Positions 1 to 6,773 of a stretch of 64,000 nt of DNA are shown piece after piece (the first letter of the stretch is position 1; every line of letters begins with the position of its first letter). Under the pieces are notes generated by a model, which saw nothing but the letters and a program-made list of their open reading frames with translations, searched no databases and was not told the DNA's origin. This DNA is from JBBPYC01 sp038200275 (lineage in GTDB: Bacteria; Pseudomonadota; Gammaproteobacteria; Burkholderiales; Burkholderiaceae_C): NCBI GenBank assembly GCA_038200275.1, contig JBBPYC010000052.1, positions 3,369 through 67,368 of the forward strand. The letters are read 5' to 3'. Both the position numbers and the translations under genes were made by a program.

Positions 1-1413
1 CACGCCGCCGCGCAGCGGCACGTAGACCACGATCGAATGGCCGCGCGCGAAGCGTGCACCCACCGCAGTGCGGTTCCAGTTGGCTACGGCTGTTTGACTC
101 ACGCGGTAACGCCGAGCGATGCTGGCCACGCTGTCGCTGCGGCCGGCGCGCACCAGCAACCGGCGGGTTGGCAGCGCTTCGGGTGCAAGTGCCATATGGC
201 CGTTGTCGGCCACATTCAGGGGCACCTCGTCGGTCATGGTGGCCAGGCGCGGCACCAGCAGCGTCGAGCCGGCCTTGATCACCATGCGCGGCGGAATTCC
301 GTTCACGCTGCGCAGATCGGCTTCGCTCATGCCGACTTCACTGGCGGCGGTGCGCACGCTCATCGTGCTTGGCGCCGTCCAGGCAGTCCAGCTGGCGAAC
401 TGGCCGTCGGTGTGGGCAGCGAAGTTGCGTCGGAACACGTTTGCGTTGTCCCATGGCAGCAAAATCTGCGGCGTGCCGGATGCCAGGATCACGGGCCGGT
501 GCGCGGCCGGATTCAACGCCTTGAAGTCCTCCATCGATACGCCGGCCAGTCTTGCGGCCACGGCCACGTCCATGTCGCGGGTGAGTTTCACGCTCTGAAA
601 GTAGGGGTGGTTCTCAATCACGGGCAGCGTCACGCCGAACGCTGCCGGATTCATCACGATGTTCTTGATCGCCTGCAGCTTCGGCACATACAAGCGCGTC
701 TCGTTCGGCATCGAGAGGTCTTGATAGCTGGTGGGCAGCGAGAGCCGCTCGTTTTTTGCAATCGCACGGCCGACGCTGCCTTCGCCCCAGTTGTAGGAGG
801 CCAGTGCGAGCTGCCAGTCGCCGAACATGCCGTAGAGGCGCTGCAGATAGTCGAGGGCTGCGCGCGTGGACGCAAGCACATCGCGGCGGTCGTCACGGAA
901 CACGTTGCGCTTCAGGCTGTAATCGCTGCCGGTGGCGGGCATGAACTGCCACATGCCGGCCGCGCGCGCGCTCGATACCGCCTGCGGATTGAACGCGCTC
1001 TCCACGAACGGCAGCAGCGCGAGTTCGGTCGGCATGCCGCGGCGCTCAAGCTCTTCAACCACATGAAACATGTAGCGGTTTGCGCGCCCCGTCATGCGCT
1101 CGATGTAATCGGGCCGTGACGCATACCACTGCTCGCGGTCAGTCACGAATTCGTCCTGCAGATCGGGCATGGCAAACCCGCGGCGCATCCGTGCCCACAG
1201 GTCCACTGGCGGTGTCTGTGCCGTCACTTTCTGTGAGCCGTTTGTGGCAGTGGCAACGATCGGCTTGCTGATCACCGCCGGGATGCGCGCGCTGGGCGCA
1301 TCCGGCGCACTGGCGGATGCATCGGCGCCCGACGGCGCATCGTCACCCGTGGTCGCGCAGCCGCCCAGCCAGAGCAACGTGCTCAGGCAAATCGTCGCCG
1401 GTATGAGTCTCAT
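1..1413 (-). CDS. mltD: Membrane-bound lytic murein transglycosylase D (partial, 3' end beyond window)
   Basis: Open frame of 471 codons from ATG at 1413 to the window edge without a stop. The N-terminus reads MRLIPATICL then LLWLGGCA, a lipoprotein signal with a lipobox and modified Cys, so it is probably anchored to the outer membrane facing the periplasm. An SLT/MltD catalytic domain follows, with PFVESAFNP placing the catalytic Glu at about residue 138 and the later family motif ALASYNWGEG. Two LysM-like repeats that would bind peptidoglycan lie near the end (one around VGMSEADLRSVNG, one around SDSVASIARRYRVS). It cleaves murein glycan strands to 1,6-anhydromuramyl products. It is divergent from the methyltransferase gene. 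The last LysM and the stop lie outside the window. Confidence 0.93.
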   Translation of the reverse strand, partial: MRLIPATICLSTLLWLGGCATTGDDAPSGADASASAPDAPSARIPAVISKPIVATATNGSQKVTAQTPPVDLWARMRRGFAMPDLQDEFVTDREQWYASRPDYIERMTGRANRYMFHVVEELERRGMPTELALLPFVESAFNPQAVSSARAAGMWQFMPATGSDYSLKRNVFRDDRRDVLASTRAALDYLQRLYGMFGDWQLALASYNWGEGSVGRAIAKNERLSLPTSYQDLSMPNETRLYVPKLQAIKNIVMNPAAFGVTLPVIENHPYFQSVKLTRDMDVAVAARLAGVSMEDFKALNPAAHRPVILASGTPQILLPWDNANVFRRNFAAHTDGQFASWTAWTAPSTMSVRTAASEVGMSEADLRSVNGIPPRMVIKAGSTLLVPRLATMTDEVPLNVADNGHMALAPEALPTRRLLVRAGRSDSVASIARRYRVSQTAVANWNRTAVGARFARGHSIVVYVPLRGGV

Positions 1414-1741
1414 GATGATTGTTTTGATTGGAATGGGAAACGGCACTGCCGCCGCCGACCGGTCAAGGCCGCCTGGCAGCCCTGGGGTGGAAGCGATGCA
1501 GAAGACGGGGACGAAGGGCAAGCCAACCGCGCGGCAGCCACCTGTGAATTTGTCGAATCGGTGGAGGCAGCCGGCATGAAAAACGCTTCAGCCCTAAGCG
1601 AACCGGTGACGCGAAGCCAACCGACGGATGCGACCTGCCTGACTAGAATCGTTGTGGGCTCGCACAACGTCCTCAACCCAATGCGCAACCATAGAGGTGG
1701 GTTGACGCCGCGCCGAAGTCGGTGATTGAAGTACGCGCAAT
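1414..1741. other. Intergenic region between divergent mltD and the methyltransferase gene
   Basis: A 328-base gap holding the promoters of two divergent genes. A TAGAAT element lies near 1645 on the plus strand, without a good -35. No gene is visible. In many Burkholderiales gloB (glyoxalase II) lies in this neighbourhood, but I see no trace of it here. Confidence 0.4.
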
Positions 1742-2656
1742 GTGAACAACGTCATGGGGTGCCGAATTATAAGTTTGCCGCATTGGCTTCAAACCCCGGC
1801 TGGGCAACTCGCGCTCAACTGGGAGCGCACTCGCGTGGACCAGACGGTGGCCAACCGGTTCGGCTTCCATGCATTGCAACTGGGGATGCCGGAGCTTGAC
1901 GCGCTGCGCATGAACCGCATGCCGCATCGTTGGCTCGCGCTTGAGCAGCCGTACGGGCAGGTGTCGGGCGCCAATGCGGCGTCACTGCCAACCCCGTCAA
2001 CTGTCGCCGACAACACGGTGACCGCCGCTGGCGCGGCGTCTTCGGGGTCATCGCCCGCACTGCGCCGACTTGCGCTGGTAACCGACTTCTGCGCGTTGCC
2101 GTTCCCGGCCAACAGCCTGGACTTGATCGTGCTGCCCCATGCGCTCGAATCCAGTGGTGACCCGCATGCGCTGCTGCGTGAAGTCGGCCGTGTGCTGGTG
2201 CCCGAAGGCCGCGTGGTCATTTGCGGACTCAATCCGGCCAGTCTTTGGGCACTGCGCGAACGGCGCGGGCGGCTGTACCGGCAGCTGGGGCTGAACAGCC
2301 CGTCTTACCTGCCGCAAGACGGTCAGCCGATCGGCTTCTGGCGGCTGCGTGACTGGTTGCGGCTGCTGAGCTTCGAAGTTGAATCGTCTTCGTTCGGTTG
2401 CTGGCAGCCCGCCATGCGCAGCGAACGCTGGCTCAAGTCGTTTGAATGGATCGACCGCAGCGGCAAGCGTTGGTGGCCGATCTTTGGTGCGCTGTATTTC
2501 GTGGTGGCAACCAAACGCGTGCGCGGCATGCGCCTCACAAGCATCGTGCGCCGTCGCAAGGCCAAGTCCGCGGCCGGTGCGCCGGTGTCGGTTGCAAATC
2601 GACACCGGCCGAAATCGGCCAGGGAAACGGCAGCCGTCGAAGTCGAACGGTCCTGA
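1742..2656 (+). CDS. Class I SAM-dependent methyltransferase (type 11)
   Basis: 304 codons from GTG 1742; ATG 1754 is an alternative start and neither has a strong ribosome-binding site. The middle carries the late part of a type-11 methyltransferase fold: LPFPANSLDLIVLPHALE (motif II/post-II with the 'D..V..H.LE' pattern), then a 'LREVGRVLVPEGRVVI' strand-helix and GLNPASLWALR. The N-terminal SAM-binding glycine loop is not clear. The C-terminus is basic and low in complexity. In Burkholderiales a protein of this type sits just upstream of rnhA, as here. The substrate is unknown. Confidence 0.82.
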   Translation: MNNVMGCRIISLPHWLQTPAGQLALNWERTRVDQTVANRFGFHALQLGMPELDALRMNRMPHRWLALEQPYGQVSGANAASLPTPSTVADNTVTAAGAASSGSSPALRRLALVTDFCALPFPANSLDLIVLPHALESSGDPHALLREVGRVLVPEGRVVICGLNPASLWALRERRGRLYRQLGLNSPSYLPQDGQPIGFWRLRDWLRLLSFEVESSSFGCWQPAMRSERWLKSFEWIDRSGKRWWPIFGALYFVVATKRVRGMRLTSIVRRRKAKSAAGAPVSVANRHRPKSARETAAVEVERS

Positions 2657-2754
2657 CAGCCCGTGCCCGCCGCTTCGGCGGCAGCGCCAACCACCTTGTT
2701 CGTTGACCTGTATCGCCTCTCGCTGGCGATTTTGTAGAAAGTGTTGTCCGAAAA

Positions 2755-3225
2755 GTGAACTCTGTAGAAATCCATACCGACGGCGCCTGCAAGGGCAATC
2801 CAGGCCCAGGCGGCTGGGGCGTGCTGATGAAGAGCGATGGCGCGGAAAAAGAACTGTTCGGTGGCGCGCTCGGCACCACCAACAATCGGATGGAATTGAT
2901 GGCCGTGATCGAAGCACTGAAAGCGCTCGCGATGCGGCCCGAACCCTGTCAGGTCACGCTGTATCTCGACAGCGAATACGTGCGCAAAGGCATCACCGAA
3001 TGGATCGCGGGCTGGAAGGCGCGCGGCTGGCGCACGGCGGCCAAGCAGCCGGTGAAAAACGAGGAAATCTGGCGTCAGCTCGACGCCTTGGTTGCCGACT
3101 GCAAGCACAAGATCGACTGGCGCTGGGTCAAAGGGCATTCGGGCGATCCGGGCAATGAGCGCGCCGACGCGCTGGCCAACCGCGGTGTCGACATGGCGCT
3201 CGGCCGCGGTGGCCGCGTGGGTTGA
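2755..3225 (+). CDS. rnhA: Ribonuclease HI
   Basis: 156 aa, the usual size. It cleaves the RNA strand of RNA-DNA hybrids (R-loops, Okazaki primers). The catalytic carboxylates are visible: Asp9 in EIHTDGAC, Glu47 in NNRMEL, Asp72 in LYLDSE and Asp138 in NERADALA, with His128 in WVKGHSGD. The start is GTG at 2755. The dnaQ gene that often follows rnhA in this order is absent; a NIPSNAP gene follows instead. Confidence 0.96.
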   Translation: MNSVEIHTDGACKGNPGPGGWGVLMKSDGAEKELFGGALGTTNNRMELMAVIEALKALAMRPEPCQVTLYLDSEYVRKGITEWIAGWKARGWRTAAKQPVKNEEIWRQLDALVADCKHKIDWRWVKGHSGDPGNERADALANRGVDMALGRGGRVG

Positions 3226-3424
3226 GGCCGTGCCTGGGCCAGCGGTCAAGCCGGCGCGAACAGATCTGGGTTGTATGCTTGATCGTTAGAAACATTTGCC
3301 GCAGCGTGGGGTGCAGTTGCCCAGCGCAGGGCCGACAGGTAAGCAACAACCCAGTGCCGCACCTGGCCCGCTTGAAGGCAACCCGCGGCAGCACCTTTTC
3401 AAAAAGAATCAGGAGACAGGTCCC

Positions 3425-3745
3425 ATGCTCTACGACGTCCGCACCTACGTTTGTCGCCCCGGCACGCTGAAAAAGCACTTGGCGCTGTACGAAGAGTTCG
3501 GTTGGGAGGCGCAGCGCAGCCACCTGGGCGAACCACTTGCGTATCTCCTGACCGAGACGGGCGACGTGAACAGCTACACCCACATCTGGGTTTATGACGA
3601 CGCAGCCGACCGGGATCGCAAGCGCACGGCGCTCTACCAGGACGCTAAATGGCTCGCCTACGTCGAGAAAAGTGGTGCCGCAGGCTATCTGCTTTCACAG
3701 CACAACAGCCTCATGGTGCCGGCTGCATTCTTCGCGAAATCGTGA
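3425..3745 (+). CDS. NIPSNAP family protein
   Basis: 106 aa from ATG 3425, chosen because a good ribosome-binding site (CAGGAGACA) precedes it and homology-like sequence begins at MLYDVRTYVC. The pattern 'Y..RTY...PG....HL..Y.EFG' followed by 'THIWVYDDAADRDRKR..L' and a C-terminal 'LMVPAAFF' matches the NIPSNAP ferredoxin-like fold. The family has no firmly known enzymatic role in bacteria, though members often sit beside catabolic enzymes. The next gene, 87 bases downstream on the same strand, encodes a ThDP enzyme, so co-transcription is likely. Confidence 0.85.
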   Translation: MLYDVRTYVCRPGTLKKHLALYEEFGWEAQRSHLGEPLAYLLTETGDVNSYTHIWVYDDAADRDRKRTALYQDAKWLAYVEKSGAAGYLLSQHNSLMVPAAFFAKS

Positions 3746-3832
3746 CCCCGGCCGCGCATCGGTTGCCGATGCGGCAATCTGCTGCGGCGCTGCACGTGCC
3801 ATGGCCCAACCAAAGAAAGTCGAGTTGTCCTA

Positions 3833-5521
3833 ATGCCCCAAATCGCCGGTCACCTGATCGTGGAATGCTTGGTCGAACAAGGCGTGACGCACGCGTTCGG
3901 CGTCCCGGGTGAGAGTTTCCTCGCCGTGCTCGACGGCTTCCATGCCCATCGCGAGAAGATTGAATTTGTCGTCTGCCGGCAAGAAGGCGGTGCTGCGTTC
4001 ATGGCCGAAGCGCAGGGCAAGCTGAACGGCCGGCCTGGCATCTGCTTCGTCACCCGCGGACCCGGCGCCACCAACGCCTCGATCGGCGTGCATACTGCGT
4101 TCCAGGACTCGACGCCGATGGTGCTGTTCGTGGGCGACGTGGCCAGCGACACGCGCGACCGCGAAGCGTTTCAGGAAGTCGACTTCCGCGTGTTCTTCGG
4201 CGCCAGCACGCAGGGCATGGCCAAGCGAGTGGAGCGCATTGATGACCCGAAGCGCATTCCCGAGTACGTCGCCCGTGCCTTCGCCACCGCAATGAACGGC
4301 CGGCCGGGTCCCGTCGTGCTGGTGCTGCCTGAGGACATGCTGACGCAAACCGTCGACGCCGTGCCAGCGCCGCGGGTGGAGCCTGCGCAGAGCGCGCCGA
4401 CACCAGCCGCGCTCGCGCAATTGAAGGCCATGCTCGAATCTGCCGAGCGCCCGTTCGTGATTGTGGGCGGCGCTGGCTGGACGCCGCAGTCGGCGGCCGG
4501 GCTGCAACGTTTTGCAGAAAACTGGCAACTGCCGGTTGGCAATGCGTTCCGCTTTCAGGATACGTTCGACAACCACCACCCGCTCTACGCAGGCGACGTC
4601 GGCATCGGGTTGAACCCGAAGCTGGCGGCGCGCATTCAGAACGCTGATTTGATTGTTGCGATCGGCCCGCGGCTCGGTGAGATGACGACCGGCGGCTACA
4701 CGCTGCTCGACGTGCCGAACCCAAAGCAAAAACTGGTGCACATCCATGCGGGTGCCGAGGAACTGAACCGCGTTTATCAGGCGGACTTGGCGATCTGCGC
4801 TTCGATGGATGCGATTGGTCGCGCGTTGGGCGACATGGCCGCGCCGGCCAAGGGGGGCTGGCAAGCCGAAAGTGTCGCCGCCCATGCCGACTACGAAGCC
4901 AACTTGGTGCCGCAGCCGTTGCCCGGTGACATCGACATGGCGGCCATCATCGCGACCTTGCAGCAGCATTTGCCTGATGACGCAATCCTGACGAATGGCG
5001 CCGGCAATTTCGCCAGCTGGACGCACCGCTTCTACAAGCATCACGGCTTGGTCAAGGGCCACAAGACCCAGTTGGCGCCCACCAGCGGCGCCATGGGCTA
5101 CGGCGTGCCGGCCGGCATTGGCGCCGCGATCACGACCGGCCGCTGTGTGCTCACGATGGCCGGCGACGGCGACTTCTTGATGAACGGGCAAGAGCTGGCC
5201 ACGGCCGTGCAGCACGGCGCCAAAACGATCATCGTGCTGCTCAACAACGGCATGTTCGGCACCATCCGCATGCACCAGGAGCGTGACTATCCGCAGCATG
5301 TGGCCGGCACAAGGCTGCAAAATCCGGACTTCGTCGCTTTGGCGCAGGCCTACGGTTATGCAGGCGCGCGAGTCACCAAGACCGCCGACTTCGAGCCGGC
5401 CCTGCAAGCCGCGCTGGCGCGCAAGGAAGGCACCCTGATCGAGGTGATGCTGAGTCCCGAGGTGATCACGACCCGAGTCACGCTGCAGTCCATCACCGAC
5501 AAGGCGCTACAGAAAAAGTAG
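3833..5521 (+). CDS. Thiamine diphosphate-binding enzyme, acetolactate synthase large-subunit-like
   Basis: 562 aa, the full length of the ilvB/POX/decarboxylase superfamily. The N-terminal Pyr domain has GVPGESFLAVLD and CRQEGGAAFMAEA, whose Glu would activate ThDP. A central domain follows (about 190-330). The C-terminal PP domain has the ThDP/Mg motif AGDGDFLMNGQELATA followed by NNGMFGTIRMHQE. No small regulatory subunit gene (ilvN/ilvH) is adjacent, so a role in branched-chain synthesis is unlikely. It may be a catabolic 2-keto acid decarboxylase, lyase or oxalyl-CoA-decarboxylase-like enzyme, probably expressed with the NIPSNAP gene. The exact reaction cannot be assigned. Confidence 0.88.
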   Translation: MPQIAGHLIVECLVEQGVTHAFGVPGESFLAVLDGFHAHREKIEFVVCRQEGGAAFMAEAQGKLNGRPGICFVTRGPGATNASIGVHTAFQDSTPMVLFVGDVASDTRDREAFQEVDFRVFFGASTQGMAKRVERIDDPKRIPEYVARAFATAMNGRPGPVVLVLPEDMLTQTVDAVPAPRVEPAQSAPTPAALAQLKAMLESAERPFVIVGGAGWTPQSAAGLQRFAENWQLPVGNAFRFQDTFDNHHPLYAGDVGIGLNPKLAARIQNADLIVAIGPRLGEMTTGGYTLLDVPNPKQKLVHIHAGAEELNRVYQADLAICASMDAIGRALGDMAAPAKGGWQAESVAAHADYEANLVPQPLPGDIDMAAIIATLQQHLPDDAILTNGAGNFASWTHRFYKHHGLVKGHKTQLAPTSGAMGYGVPAGIGAAITTGRCVLTMAGDGDFLMNGQELATAVQHGAKTIIVLLNNGMFGTIRMHQERDYPQHVAGTRLQNPDFVALAQAYGYAGARVTKTADFEPALQAALARKEGTLIEVMLSPEVITTRVTLQSITDKALQKK

Positions 5522-5539
5522 CTACCAGCGCTGTCGGGA

Positions 5540-5977
5540 TCAGCGCTTGATGCCCGGTTTGCTGCCGTCGCCTTGACCGCCCATCTCGGCATCGCCATAG
5601 TGTCCTGGGGGCGGGCCCAGATCGGGCTCGCCTTCCACGGCTTGGCCTGCCGACTTCCCTTTTTGCCCGCCGCGGGCTGCATCGCCTTCGTCAGCCGAAA
5701 GTTGTGCAGAGCCGCCTGGGGTGGTTCCCTCATCCGCGCTTTTACCGCCCCATTTGCCATAATCTCGGTCGTGATCGAGCGCTTCTTCGGCCCGTTCATC
5801 CGCCGCATTCGAGCCCTGCGCACCCCCGTGCGGCGGTGTCGGAGACTTCGCTTGGTGCTTTGCGTCACCCGGCGCCCGATAGCCGCCCAGCACGTCGCCG
5901 GTCCCGCGCGTGCTTTGCAGCTCGGGTTGGGGCCGCTGCTCGGGCGCCGAGTCGGTTGATTTGTCCTGTTGGTTCAT
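5540..5977 (-). CDS. Hypothetical glycine-rich, hydrophilin-like protein
   Basis: 145 codons from ATG 5977 with a weak purine-rich site (AGAGGCAA) upstream. The protein is extremely hydrophilic: about one residue in five is Gly, with many Asp, Glu, Gln, Lys and Pro, and almost no large aliphatics. No signal peptide, membrane segment or known fold is visible, so it is probably intrinsically disordered. Such composition is shared by hydrophilins and bacterial stress proteins, but this is compositional similarity only. It is convergent with the ThDP enzyme. The composition agrees with real coding, but the gene could be lineage-restricted. Confidence 0.6.
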   Translation of the reverse strand: MNQQDKSTDSAPEQRPQPELQSTRGTGDVLGGYRAPGDAKHQAKSPTPPHGGAQGSNAADERAEEALDHDRDYGKWGGKSADEGTTPGGSAQLSADEGDAARGGQKGKSAGQAVEGEPDLGPPPGHYGDAEMGGQGDGSKPGIKR

Positions 5978-6066
5978 GGAAATTTGCCTCTGGAGTTGTC
6001 AAGAAGAAAGCTGGGCCTGATTGCGTGGGGCAGACGCTGGTCCTGCACGGGGCGCGCCTGCTGGCG

Positions 6067-6478
6067 TTACAAGACGCCGACTCCAGCCGACGATGCAGCG
6101 GGGGTACGAAGTGCGGTGTCGCGAGTGGCCAAAGCCAGATTCATGTGCCGTGCGCGTTCCAGTTGAGTCGAGACGTACATCGTAAGGTGCCAACATGCAG
6201 CCAATGGGGCGGTCGTTCCCCACGCCTGCATTGTGATGTCTGCATCGATCGTGACTTGCAGGTCGCGGATGCGTGCCGCCGGTCGAAGCGGTCGGTCGGG
6301 ATCGATAAGGTTTCCGCGTTCGGCCCAGGCCAGCGCATCGAGTACCTCCAATGGCCACAAGCTTGGAGCATGTGCGCCGGATTTTGCAACGCGATCAAAC
6401 AACCTGTCCGAGGCTTTGTCAGGCTCATCCTCAAATGATTGAATCTGGGGCGACGGCGGTGGCAAGCACACAATTCAC
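6067..6478 (-). pseudogene. vapC-like PIN-domain toxin, frameshifted remnant
   Basis: Read from GTG 6478, the frame begins MNCVLATAVAP and soon hits a stop. A shifted frame then gives SFEDEPDKA, APSLWPLEVLDALAWAERG and a C-terminal LALATRDTAL, the layout of a VapC ribonuclease (start MxFVLDASVALAW, middle WxLEVxNAL, end LPLATLD). The first catalytic Asp is Ala (VLATAV against VLDASV). The internal 'YDAAYLELA' motif reads YVSTQLERA, losing another acidic residue. The GTG overlaps the stop of the upstream antitoxin remnant (TGA 6475-6477), a normal operon arrangement. The toxin is almost certainly inactive. Confidence 0.7.
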
Positions 6479-6720
6479 CGCCTGTCTTCCCTGATCTGGT
6501 CGGCGATCTTCAGGTCGCGCAGCGTGAGGCCACACCGAAGTTCACGGATGCCATCGACCGCAAGTTGAGCTTTGGCACGGGGAAATCTCGACTCGGCCTA
6601 CACCAGCCACGCGACGACCTTGCCACGCCGGGTGATGGCCACTCCATCACTGCGCTCGGCCTGCCAGCGATCGGCGGCGAGCGGTTCGAGTTCGGTTCGT
6701 TCGGTATCGGTTGGCGTGGG
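6475..6720 (-). pseudogene. Phd/YefM-type antitoxin remnant upstream of the vapC remnant
   Basis: One minus-strand frame reads DGVAITRRGKVVAWLV, the strongly conserved end of the Phd/YefM DNA-binding domain ('VxITRRGKPVARLV'). It is interrupted by TAG at 6598-6600, then continues as AESRFPRAKAQLAVDGIREL and ends IREDRR-stop at 6475. That tail resembles the VapC-neutralising region of related antitoxins. The N-terminal start and helix are not recognisable. The in-frame stop and the broken toxin downstream show the whole module is decayed. Confidence 0.65.
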
Positions 6721-6773
6721 GCAGGCCAGGCGTCGATTGTTCTGTCAACACGGCTTGGCAACCGCCGCGCCAG

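Noticed and set aside
37..1119. Long plus-strand open frame opposite mltD
   Set aside because: It is antisense to a convincing lipoprotein transglycosylase frame; its translation is rich in His, Arg and Ala with no domain, as expected for a shadow of GC-rich coding DNA.
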